The notes under the pieces: generated by a model
What the model was told of the DNA's origin: nothing
What the model saw: the letters and a program-made list of their open reading frames with translations, nothing else
Databases searched by the model: none
Program-made: the position numbers and the translations under genes
In this document: positions 32,940 to 40,191 of the stretch, piece after piece
How positions within the stretch are numbered: the first letter of the stretch is position 1
How the letters are laid out: each line of letters opens with the position of its first letter
Assembly: GCA_038521625.1 (NCBI GenBank)
Contig: JBCBKP010000029.1
Location: 1-40,192, forward strand
Reading direction: 5' to 3'
Length of the DNA: 40,192 bases
From: JBCBKP01 sp038521625
GTDB lineage: Bacteria > Planctomycetota > Phycisphaerae > Phycisphaerales > UBA1924

Positions 32940-33013
32940 GCGGGCGTAGCTCAACTGGATAGAGCACCTGACTACGGATCAGGAGGTTGAGGGTTCGAAT
33001 CCTTCCGCCCGTG
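32940..33013 (+). tRNA. tRNA-Arg (anticodon ACG)
   Basis: Acceptor GCGGGCG (32940-32946) pairs with CGCCCGT (33006-33012), with one G-T pair. D arm begins TAGCTC. The anticodon stem-loop CCTGA-CTACGGA-TCAGG shows ACG at 32974-32976. The T arm is GAGGG-TTCGAAT-CCTTC. Discriminator G; no CCA encoded. It stands at the left edge of the lower-GC island. Confidence 0.95.
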
Positions 33014-33046
33014 TTCTCGAAACTCGCGCGATGCATCATCCGACGT

Positions 33047-33083
33047 TGTCACCCGTGACACGAAACTGGATTCGGTGTATGAT
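33047..33083 (+). promoter_or_regulatory. Promoter with overlapping operator-like inverted repeat
   Basis: GTGACA (33055-33060), a 17-nt spacer and TATGAT (33078-33083) match TTGACA/TATAAT at 5 of 6 each, the best sigma70-type promoter in the window. The -35 is the right arm of a perfect inverted repeat TGTCAC-CC-GTGACA (33047-33060), which looks like an operator. It drives the gene at 33119. Confidence 0.6.
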
Positions 33084-33118
33084 CGGCAAGGCGCTGGAAC
33101 GGCGCCGGAGATCGCCAG

Positions 33119-34264
33119 ATGCGCGCGAGCGACCGACTCATCCTCTTCAACTCGGCCTACTACGCGAAGTACTTCGTCAACGTTCTTAACACGCTGTCAT
33201 ACCCGTCCGAGACGCTCAACGAATATCGATACCCCTGTCGTATGGTCGCACGGGCTGCGCTTCCGAACGCAGTGCCGGACGGAGCCGAAGTCACGATCGT
33301 CTACATCGATCGATGGGCCGACGGTGGCTACCGGTTCATCCCGTTGCGACATGGAGACTTGCAAGCGTGCGACCACGACGGGAGCATGGTTCATTTTCGT
33401 GTGCGGCTGCTCGATTACGTCGAGCAGCCCGAGGATGACGCGGCATTCCAAGCGGCCTTCGCCGCGTGTATTTCCGCCTTGGACGGCCCGCGATTGGTGG
33501 ATGGGGACCCGCTCAACGATCAGGATGGGAATTACGCCCTCATCGCGCAAGCGCCTCCGGCGCTGGTCCGCTCGGCGGCTAGAGAGGACCTCGGGTGGGA
33601 CAGGACGGTTCTCGCGGTGCAGCAGACGAAGGCGTACGCATCGCACTTGATTGGCTACCCGGTGTTTACACGCCTGGCGATCGTCGCGGATGACGACCAG
33701 ACTATCGCGGTCCGCAGCCGCGGGCCCGCACTCGTTGCATCGGCCGATCTCGTACGCGGCCATCGCCACTCGGTCGAGGTGAGCTTCCGGCATCCGGCGT
33801 ACGCATCGATTCGCGGTCGCTCACCCGTGCTCGAATTCGAGACGACCGAGAACATCCGGATCCTCGGCGCGCGGAGCCTGGCGCTCGACGCGCCTGCGAA
33901 TCGTGAGTTTATCTCCTTTGCCTTCAATAAGTTCTCCGAAGATAGCGAAGGGGCGTTGTGGCTTCGTGGTTCGATGTGCGATGAAGACCAGGATGATCGG
34001 CGGCTGCTCGTCGCCTCACTTCCTGTTATCTTCCGCGCGGTAGATGAACCGGGCCTCGTCCCGAAGGTCGTCGCGATCGCGGCGACATTCGCCATTGGGC
34101 TCGCACTGCTCGGTCTTTCGCGCGAGCTTGCAAAGGTCTCGCTGCATCAGGGGCTTGCGTGGGGCGATTGGTGGCCAACAACCGCGCTAACGTTTCTCGG
34201 AGTTCTGCTGCAGGGTGTGGCAGCGCTGTGGGCGGTGCGCGTGGTGGGACGGAAGTTCCTCTGA
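33119..34264 (+). CDS. Unknown protein with C-terminal two-helix membrane anchor
   Basis: I do not recognise this 381-aa protein. The first 310 residues look soluble and beta-rich, with many aromatic and acidic residues (ILFNSAYYAKYFVNVLNTL at the start; YRFIPLRHGDLQACDHDGS; GNYALIAQAPPALV). Two membrane helices close it: about 320-342 (VVAIAATFAIGLALLGLS) and 353-375 (TALTFLGVLLQGVAALWAV). The ATG has GGAG 8 nt upstream and the gene has its own strong promoter with an operator-like repeat. Its base composition is lower in GC than its neighbours (28 of 60 in 33901-33960). Together with the adjacent tRNA-Arg and a phage-type gene next door, this suggests acquisition by transfer. A sensor or effector role is only a guess. 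Confidence 0.7.
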   Translation: MRASDRLILFNSAYYAKYFVNVLNTLSYPSETLNEYRYPCRMVARAALPNAVPDGAEVTIVYIDRWADGGYRFIPLRHGDLQACDHDGSMVHFRVRLLDYVEQPEDDAAFQAAFAACISALDGPRLVDGDPLNDQDGNYALIAQAPPALVRSAAREDLGWDRTVLAVQQTKAYASHLIGYPVFTRLAIVADDDQTIAVRSRGPALVASADLVRGHRHSVEVSFRHPAYASIRGRSPVLEFETTENIRILGARSLALDAPANREFISFAFNKFSEDSEGALWLRGSMCDEDQDDRRLLVASLPVIFRAVDEPGLVPKVVAIAATFAIGLALLGLSRELAKVSLHQGLAWGDWWPTTALTFLGVLLQGVAALWAVRVVGRKFL

Positions 34265-35007
34265 TCTGCTGGCAGGCCCGGCAGAAGTACCGAGATCCGA
34301 TCGAGCGAGCGACCTCGGAGAATCTGGGCGAACTGTGTCGGCCGACGCAGCGCGAGATGATCGCCTTCCTCAAACGGTATGAGTGGCTCGGAACGCTCGG
34401 GATGGCGCGGCGGCGGTTTGGATTGCGTGTCGGCGACGACCTCGCGGCGGTGGTCGGCTTCGGACCGCTCGGTTCGCATACGTCGTTCCGAGCGCTGCTG
34501 CCGCACGCCGAGGCTGGTCAGGTAATCCAATTGGTTCGTGGCGCGAGCGCGCCTTGGGCGCACACGCATGCCCCGTCCCACCTGATCTCGCGCGCAAGCA
34601 AGGTTCTCGCACGCGATCACTCCTGCATCGCGATCGCCGCCTTCGCCGATCCGCGCGCCGGCGAGGCCGGGACGATCTACCAAGCGTGCAACGCGATCTA
34701 TCTTGGAACGACGTCGACCGGTGGTGCGGAGGCGTTCATCGTGCACGGGAAACGGTACTCGGCCCGGCGTGCGTACAAGCACTTTGGCTCCACCGCGCAC
34801 GCGCACCTGCTGCGTATCGATCCAGAGGCGAGCCAGATCCCAAGAGCGCGGAAGCACCGCTACGTCATCCCGATCGGGCCACCGAGGACGCGGCAGCGCG
34901 TCCGTCGACTGCTTGAGCCTCTCGAACAGAGCTACCCGGTTCGGACGCCGTTGGCGGGCAGCTACCGGGAGATTCTCGATGCGGCGATTCCGCTGCGCCG
35001 CGGCTAG
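34228..35007 (+). CDS. Mom-like/GNAT phage-type protein (possible DNA modification)
   Basis: The 259-aa product resembles GNAT-fold proteins found in phages and annotated as Mom-like. Visible segments are FLKRYEWLGTLG (47-58), a GDDLAAVVGFGPLG strand pair (69-82), LVRGASAPWAHTHAPSHLISRA (102-123) and, most typical, FADPRAGEAGTIYQACNAIYLG (139-160). A basic region follows (RARKHRYVIPIG). Phage Mu Mom converts adenine in DNA to a carbamoylmethylated form; whether this protein does the same is not shown by the sequence. No integrase or phage structural genes are nearby. The start is uncertain: GTG 34228 overlaps the upstream gene by 37 bp, while ATG 34357 (MIAFLKRYEW) begins right at the recognised domain. 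The overlap suggests co-expression with the membrane protein. Confidence 0.55.
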   Translation: MGGARGGTEVPLICWQARQKYRDPIERATSENLGELCRPTQREMIAFLKRYEWLGTLGMARRRFGLRVGDDLAAVVGFGPLGSHTSFRALLPHAEAGQVIQLVRGASAPWAHTHAPSHLISRASKVLARDHSCIAIAAFADPRAGEAGTIYQACNAIYLGTTSTGGAEAFIVHGKRYSARRAYKHFGSTAHAHLLRIDPEASQIPRARKHRYVIPIGPPRTRQRVRRLLEPLEQSYPVRTPLAGSYREILDAAIPLRRG

Positions 35008-35044
35008 CCAGGGGACGTTCCGCCTCTCGTGCGTGTGCTCAGGC

Positions 35045-35400
35045 TCAGGGCTCCGTCGCCGGCACCTCGACCCAGAACCAGCCGCGGAGATCGCCCTCGG
35101 TGAAGCCCGTGGCTCGGTCGGCCGGATAGCGCCGCGCGAGGGCGCCGCGGGTCGGGGGCGCGATGTCCCGCGGGCCGCCGTGGCATTGCAGGCACGAGGC
35201 CGCGAGCCTGATCGGGGTGATCGCGCCGAGTCGCCCGGCGTTGTCGGCGAAGTAGATCGCCTCGTGCGGGCGCTCGTCGGGGGCGAGGTCGGCCCAGACG
35301 TGCCGCGCGTGCCGATCTTCGCGCTCGAGGTACCAGCGGGCGCGTTTGCCGAGGACTTGATCCGTGCGCGGACGGCCGAGATTCTCGGAGATTGACTCTC
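35045..35400 (-). pseudogene. Fragment of Tll0287-like (DUF3365) haem-binding protein
   Basis: On the minus strand a frame ends with CLQCHGG (a CxxCH haem site), RRYPADRATGFTEGDLRGWFWVEVP, the typical C-terminal half of the Tll0287-like/DUF3365 domain. A degraded middle part (ISENLGRPRTDQVLG) resembles the family's GRTSxxLRNP region. The usual signal peptide and N-terminal helices are absent: upstream the frame gives only Arg/Pro-rich noise and the only in-frame start is a TTG at 35713. I read this as a truncated remnant left at the right edge of the tRNA-Arg island. A short functional protein with a noncanonical start is less likely. Confidence 0.45.
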
Positions 35401-35790
35401 GTCGCTCGCGCCGAAGAGACTGCCGCTCCGGGGTTGACCACGAGTTGATCTGGAATGCGGCAATTGGGCGGCCGCGACCGCGGATTATTCGTGTGCAGGT
35501 CAGTCCGATCCGCGCGGTCCGGGGTCTTCCGGATCCGTGCGGAGGGAGAAACAGAACGGGGCAATAGCTCGCGGCACCGGCGATCGGTGTGGCTGTCGCG
35601 GCTTGGTCGTCCGCATGGTCGTTGGCGTGGACCCGGCGTGCCGGGCGGGCGTTGATCGCGTCCGCTCGGGAGGTCGGTCTGACGCGACGGTCGGGTTCGG
35701 CGGCTGGGTTCAACGGCTGGGTTCGATGGCGTGATTCGGCCCGGATGGGCCGTGGCGGTGTCGGTGCGCGCGGGCAGAAAGGAGTCGGCG
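35401..35790. other. Intergenic region without a supportable gene
   Basis: All six frames give low-complexity Arg/Pro/Gly peptides without family likeness. It contains the 12-bp palindrome-like CCGCGACCGCGG near 35472 and the leader of the next gene, whose AAGGAG lies at 35779-35784. No clear -10/-35 pair was found. Confidence 0.5.
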
Positions 35791-36900
35791 ATGCCGATGC
35801 ATTACAACCCGCTGGTCTTCGGAACCGAGCGGGCGAGCGGGCCTTCGAATCCGGTCTGGGGGAAGAACGGCGGGATCGCCTCGAACGGAACCGGCGCCGG
35901 ACAGGGCGCGGCGAACGGGGCTGTGCCGGTCGGTACCGGCCCTCGGGCGTGGCAGAGCCCGATGATGCGGTCGGCCGCGTGGGCCCGGGCTCCCGCGCAT
36001 TCTCCCGTGCACAAGCCGAAGCGCCGGCCCAAGCGCGCGCGTTCGCGGCGCGCCGCGATCTCGCTGCCGCCCGGCGCGGAGCTGTTGCTGGCCGCGGAGG
36101 CGATGCAGCTTCGTGATCCGGCGGCGCTGCACGCGTGGAAGCCGCTGTCGGCGGCGGCCTGGAAGCGCGAGGCCCAGAACTACTTGTTCACGAAGCTCTT
36201 CGGGCAGACCGGCACGACCAAGCAGGACGTCGGCGAGAAGGCGATCGACTTCGGGGTCGGGCACGCCGAGGGCGCCGCGGGCGGGGCGTTCGCCGAGGCG
36301 GTGGTCGGCGGCGGCGGGCGCACGGCGTGGAACGTGGCGAGCGCCGGGGCTGCCGGCACGCTCGAGGCGCTCACGATCCCCGCGCAGCTGAATCCGATCG
36401 GGGCGGCGGTCGGCGGCACGTTCGGGATGGCAAAGACGGGGCGGTCGCTCTATTCAACCGGGATGCACAAGAAGCGGCTCGCTGAGCTCTCGGAGAAGGT
36501 CTCGCAGAACCAGATCGCATGCACGTGCGGTCACCGCGGCGGTTCTGACAACGACCACGGGCGGACGTGCCACGCGACGCTGGCCTATCTGCGGCGGCAG
36601 AAGACGAACAAAATGTGGAAGAAGGGCGGCGAGATGGTCCCGTTCCTGGGCGGCACGATCGTCCTCTTCTATCGCGCCGGTCGGTGGGTCTACAAGCTGC
36701 AGCACGGGCAGCTGGGCGTCGAGCGCGGCGCCCAAGCACGGCATATGTACAACGCGGTCGGCAGTTGCCCCCTGGCGACCGCGATCCTCGCGGAGCTGCT
36801 GGGGAACTACAACGATCCGAAGCGCTGGGCGTACGCGATCGCGGTCTCGAAGTGGGATCACGGGGAGGACCTGATCGCGGACAAGCTGGCGACGACGTGA
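35791..36900 (+). CDS. Unknown Gly-rich protein with Cys/His cluster
   Basis: This 369-aa protein matches no family I can name. Residues 1-70 are Gly/Ser/Asn-rich and probably disordered. A basic stretch follows at 74-88 (HKPKRRPKRARSRRA) and a helix at 95-136. Residues 155-215 are an Ala/Gly-rich, weakly hydrophobic segment (GHAEGAAGGAFAEAVVGG) that could insert in or pass a membrane. A possible metal site lies at 244-261 (CTCGHRG...HGRTCH: Cys244, Cys246, His248, His256, Cys260, His261). A short hydrophobic segment is at 282-294. The C-terminal helices carry VGSCPLATAILAELLGN. There is no signal peptide. The ATG has AGAAAGGAG ending 6 nt upstream. It converges with the YHYH gene, 4 bp apart. 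A secreted-effector or toxin-like role would fit the layout but is speculation. Confidence 0.7.
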   Translation: MPMHYNPLVFGTERASGPSNPVWGKNGGIASNGTGAGQGAANGAVPVGTGPRAWQSPMMRSAAWARAPAHSPVHKPKRRPKRARSRRAAISLPPGAELLLAAEAMQLRDPAALHAWKPLSAAAWKREAQNYLFTKLFGQTGTTKQDVGEKAIDFGVGHAEGAAGGAFAEAVVGGGGRTAWNVASAGAAGTLEALTIPAQLNPIGAAVGGTFGMAKTGRSLYSTGMHKKRLAELSEKVSQNQIACTCGHRGGSDNDHGRTCHATLAYLRRQKTNKMWKKGGEMVPFLGGTIVLFYRAGRWVYKLQHGQLGVERGAQARHMYNAVGSCPLATAILAELLGNYNDPKRWAYAIAVSKWDHGEDLIADKLATT

Positions 36901-36904
36901 GCGG

Positions 36905-37855
36905 TTAGCGCGGGCTGCGGCCCGGGCGCTGGCGCTCGCCGCGACCGGCTCCGCGGTTGGGCCCGCGTCGCGTGAGCGACTCGTCGGGCGTGCCGCGCCA
37001 GAAGCGCGGGACGTAGGGAAATTCGCCGGTGACGACGTAGTAGTACGTGCCGTCTGGGAATTCTGGGGTGACGCCGTGGCGTCCGTTGGCTTCGTCGAGG
37101 TCGCCGAGGCCTTGGACGTACTCCCAGTCGGCGGTGTATGAGCCGTCAAAGGCCCCGCCCGGTCCGTCGGGCGGGGCGGGGCGCTCGCCCTGCTTGGGTC
37201 GATAGCTGGGCGTGAGCGTCATGAGCGGTGAGTCGGGGTCGTTCGGGTCGGCGTGGCCGCGTGCGGCGTAGATCGGGAAGCCGTCGAAGCCCCAGCCGAT
37301 GAGCGTCATGGCATCGCCGGAGTCGAGCTCGGCGATGAGCCCCGCGGGCGGGCCGTGGTAGTGGTACTTGCCGGTCGGCTGGACGTGGGCGTTGTGCTCA
37401 TCGAGGCCGAGGTCGAGCGAGCCGCCGATGGCTTCGTGGTTCCAGTCGGAGCGGGCGCCGAATCGGCGGCCGGATGGCGACCAGAACTCGGCGGTGCCGG
37501 CGTCGAAGATGACGCCGTTGATGGCGATGCCGAACTCGGGGCGTGCGGTGGTGAGGGCGTCTGCAATCTGCGGGTTCGCGGGGATGCGGTAGACGTGCTG
37601 CTGGGCGCGGAGCGCGTTGGGGTTGCCGGGGTTGGGGAAGGCGCCGGTCTCGTGCTCGGGCAGGCCGTTGGCTCTGATGACACGGTGGTCGCCCTCGACC
37701 GTGATCGAGACGGCTGAGGGCGGGAGCTCGGCGGGCGCCGATTGGCGCGGCGGGCGGCGGCGCTGGGGCTGGTCGGATTCGGAGGCGTGGTCCGGGTGGG
37801 CGACAGCCAGGCAGGGCGCGGTGATGACCGCGAGGCAGGCGATGGCGGCGTTCAT
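36905..37855 (-). CDS. Secreted YHYH-domain protein
   Basis: The 316-aa protein has a signal peptide (1-19, ending AVAH) and then a YHYH domain of unknown function. The name-giving motif is at 164-167 in TGKYHYHGPPAGL, followed by LIGWGFDGFPIYA (184-197) and the late signature DEANGRHGVTPEFPDGTYYYVVT...FPYVPR. Such proteins occur in many marine bacteria and may bind metal through the His residues, but no activity is established that I can state. The C-terminal 25 residues are Arg/Gly-rich. GAAGGG lies about 10 nt upstream of the ATG, right below a strong hairpin. The gene lies downstream of the pseudopilin and sigma genes on the same strand, separated by about 130 bp. Confidence 0.88.
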   Translation of the reverse strand: MNAAIACLAVITAPCLAVAHPDHASESDQPQRRRPPRQSAPAELPPSAVSITVEGDHRVIRANGLPEHETGAFPNPGNPNALRAQQHVYRIPANPQIADALTTARPEFGIAINGVIFDAGTAEFWSPSGRRFGARSDWNHEAIGGSLDLGLDEHNAHVQPTGKYHYHGPPAGLIAELDSGDAMTLIGWGFDGFPIYAARGHADPNDPDSPLMTLTPSYRPKQGERPAPPDGPGGAFDGSYTADWEYVQGLGDLDEANGRHGVTPEFPDGTYYYVVTGEFPYVPRFWRGTPDESLTRRGPNRGAGRGERQRPGRSPR

Positions 37856-37870
37856 TGGTTCATCCCTTCG

Positions 37871-37902
37871 CGCCCCCCAGTGCGTGTCGGGGTCTGGGGG
37901 CG
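37871..37902 (-). other. Strong hairpin between pseudopilin and YHYH genes
   Basis: CGCCCCCCAG (37871-37880) pairs with CTGGGGGCG (37894-37902) with one bulge and a 13-nt loop. It lies after the pseudopilin stop and 15 nt before the YHYH ATG on the minus strand. There is no U-run after it, so it may be a terminator acting without a U-tract or a structure in the YHYH leader close to its GAAGGG. Confidence 0.5.
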
Positions 37903-37984
37903 TCTAATGCGGAACGGTCGGCCGGGGCCCGTATTGCGGGTTCCAGGGTGAACTGTTCGGGACTGCGCGACCGAGAGATCGGCT

Positions 37985-38785
37985 TCAGCCGCTGCCGAGG
38001 TAGATCTCGGGGACGAGGTACTGCCAGTCGGGGTGGTCGTGCGGGCGGAATTCGCCGGGCTTCTGCGGGACAAACGGGTCGTCGGTGAGGTCGCGGCCGT
38101 TGTGCCAGCGGCAGTCGGGGCCGCCAGTCTCGAGGAATCCGAGAATCTCGACGTGGCCGTCTTGGAATCCGTAGACGCCCTTGCCGTTGTGCCAGTAGCT
38201 GTACGGGCCCGGGCTGTCTCCGTAGTAGTTGGCGACGTTCGGCGGGCTGACACGGAGGTGTGAGAAGGCGCGGTTGGTCTCGGCGAGGAGGATGGTGTGG
38301 CTGGGACGCTGGATCGCGGTATCGAGGGCCTGGGCTCGGTTGTCGGTCTTCTGGTAGCGCCAGAGGACGTGACCGTTGAGCGCGTAGCTTGAGGCGATGT
38401 CGCCGACGCAGCGTGCGCCGTCCTCGACGTAGCCGGCCTCGCCGCGCGGGCCGGTGTCTTGGTGGAGCGGGCATTGCCAGACGTCCTGGACGGGGAGAGC
38501 GCCGGTGTTCGCGAGGAGGCGGCGCCAGGTGATGTACTCGTTGTCAGAGACCAGTATGCGGTTTTCGGGCAGGCGGCTCTGGTTGGAGGCGGTGAAGGCG
38601 TTGATGGCGGTGAGGATCTGACGGGTGTTGGAGAGGCACTGGGTTTCTTTGGCGGCGTCGCGGGCGCGACCGAGGACCGGGAGGGTGATCGCGATGAGGA
38701 CGGCGAGGACCGCGATGGTGACGAGGAGCTCGATGAGCGTGAATGCGGCTCGGCCCGAGGGTCTGGTCACGTGTGCGGCGTTCAC
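37985..38785 (-). CDS. Type II secretion/type IV pilin-like pseudopilin
   Basis: The 266-aa protein has the prepilin cleavage/methylation signature GRAAFTLIELLVTIAVLAVLIAI (residues 11-33), with an Ala before the Phe instead of the usual Gly at -1 (the Gly is two positions earlier) and Glu at +5. A helix follows (LPVLGRARDAAKETQCLSNTRQI). The C-terminal part has the planctomycete-type YGFQDGHVEIL segment near 205-215. It is expected in the inner membrane, processed by a prepilin peptidase and assembled in a pseudopilus. GTG 38785 overlaps the stop of the sigma-factor fusion gene by 4 bases; a second GTG five codons later is possible. Coupling to a sigma factor gene is notable. Confidence 0.86.
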   Translation of the reverse strand: MNAAHVTRPSGRAAFTLIELLVTIAVLAVLIAITLPVLGRARDAAKETQCLSNTRQILTAINAFTASNQSRLPENRILVSDNEYITWRRLLANTGALPVQDVWQCPLHQDTGPRGEAGYVEDGARCVGDIASSYALNGHVLWRYQKTDNRAQALDTAIQRPSHTILLAETNRAFSHLRVSPPNVANYYGDSPGPYSYWHNGKGVYGFQDGHVEILGFLETGGPDCRWHNGRDLTDDPFVPQKPGEFRPHDHPDWQYLVPEIYLGSG

Positions 38786-40191
38786 GGCTTCTTATCCGCA
38801 AAGTTCACGACGCGGACAGGGTTCTTGGCGCTGAACTCGAAGGAGGCGGGCCAGTCGTCCGATCGGGCGGACCCCGGCGGGAAGTACGCGATGGTGTAGC
38901 CGTCATCGTCTTGGCGGAGCAGGAGTTTGAATCGGGTGCTGATGAGTCGGGGATCGCGGCCGCCGGCGTGGATTCCGAGGACGCGTGAGTGGCCCTCGAG
39001 CCGCTGCCAATCGATGATGGCGTAGCGGGCGGCGCTCCAGCTCTCGGTGCCGAAGCGGATCTCGCGGTCGGTGATGGTGACGGGGATGCGCTCTGCTTCG
39101 GTCCACGGGCCGCGGATGCCAAACGGCCCTGCGTCGTCCGGGATCTTGGCGAACTCTGGCCAGCCGAGAGGCGGGCGGACGCCGTACCAGGTCGGTTCGT
39201 TCTTGCCGAGCTGGATCTCGCCATCGACGTCTCTCAGGACGAGACGCCCGGCGCTATCGAAGCCGGCGGAGATCGTCAGTCGTTTCTTGTCGTCGAATCG
39301 CGTCGGGTAGTCACCGAGAGGGAGGAGCTGGATGACGCTCGCGCGCAACTCGGCGCGTTCCTCGACGTCTCTGGTCTTCGGGTTGTCGGGGACGGCGTCG
39401 ATGCGGCTGATGCCCAGGTTGGCGACGATGGACTCGCCCGTTCCAGGCAGGAGACCGTGCCGGATCGACATCCCGCGGTCGGTGAGCCAGAGTCCGCGTT
39501 GGTCGAAGGTCTCTTCGGAGGTCGAGAGCGTGACGAACGGACCGATGGCACGGGCCGGGCGGGCGGGCCCGAGATCAGCGACGGCCGGTCTGGCGGCCGG
39601 GAGAGATGAGCTCGACGAGCCAACGGCGCCGAGGTTGGCGATCGCGGCGGCCCCGGTAATGAGCCCCGCGGTGCCGACGATCGCGGCAATGGCGATCGTG
39701 GCGGGCTTGGCGCCGGCGGATGCACCGCTCGATCGGGTCGCGCCGGAGAGGCCGATCTTGGCCACGGCGGCGAGCGCTGGCGTCGTCGTGGCTTTCGCGG
39801 TGCCCGCTGCGAGAGCGCTGGCCAGGGTACCGGTGCCCGCGACCGCGAGGCCGGAGCTGCCGAGGTGCTCGCGGAGTGCGGCCAGGGCCTTCTTGAGCCG
39901 CCGGCTGATCGTCCCCTCCGAGACCCTCAGCTCGCGGGCGAGCTCCGCCTGGGATCGGCCGACGAGGAAGCGTGCGACGATCAGTTCGCGATCGTCATCT
40001 CGGAGTTCGAGCAGCGCGGCATCGATCAGGGGCTCCATGTCCGACCAGAGCAGTTTCGGGGTCTCGGCAGCACCCACCGAGGCGGCCGCCGCCGCCTCGA
40101 TGCGCCGTCGCACAGCCGAGCGTCGGATGGAGTCAATGGCGGTCTTGCTGGCACAGGCGTGCAGCCACGCCGCGACGTTCGACCGGATGGA
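38782..40191 (-). CDS. ECF sigma factor fused to membrane helix and C-terminal domain (5' end outside window)
   Basis: The frame is open to the right window edge, and the first visible residues (VAAWLHACASKTAIDSIRRS) are the end of sigma region 2. Region 4 follows (LLELRDDDRELIVARFLVGRSQAELARELRVSEGTISRRLKKALAALREHL) with a clear HTH. Next come an Ala/Gly-rich linker, a membrane helix (KPATIAIAAIVGTAGLITGAAAIANLG) and about 270 residues of extracytoplasmic beta-rich sequence without known family. The design is a membrane-tethered sigma factor, probably holding its own regulatory domain in cis instead of using an anti-sigma factor. It overlaps the pseudopilin gene by 4 bases, so the two are expressed together. 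The N-terminus is not visible. Confidence 0.87.
   Translation of the reverse strand, partial: SIRSNVAAWLHACASKTAIDSIRRSAVRRRIEAAAAASVGAAETPKLLWSDMEPLIDAALLELRDDDRELIVARFLVGRSQAELARELRVSEGTISRRLKKALAALREHLGSSGLAVAGTGTLASALAAGTAKATTTPALAAVAKIGLSGATRSSGASAGAKPATIAIAAIVGTAGLITGAAAIANLGAVGSSSSSLPAARPAVADLGPARPARAIGPFVTLSTSEETFDQRGLWLTDRGMSIRHGLLPGTGESIVANLGISRIDAVPDNPKTRDVEERAELRASVIQLLPLGDYPTRFDDKKRLTISAGFDSAGRLVLRDVDGEIQLGKNEPTWYGVRPPLGWPEFAKIPDDAGPFGIRGPWTEAERIPVTITDREIRFGTESWSAARYAIIDWQRLEGHSRVLGIHAGGRDPRLISTRFKLLLRQDDDGYTIAYFPPGSARSDDWPASFEFSAKNPVRVVNFADKKP

Noticed and set aside
33046..33051. TTGTCA as -35 of the island promoter
   Set aside because: The spacer to TATGAT would be 26 nt; GTGACA with 17 nt fits much better.
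33000..35040. Search for an attachment-site repeat of the tRNA-Arg 3' end at the right side of the island
   Set aside because: Only a 7-base match (TTCCGCC near 35020) to the tRNA end was found; too short to call an att site.
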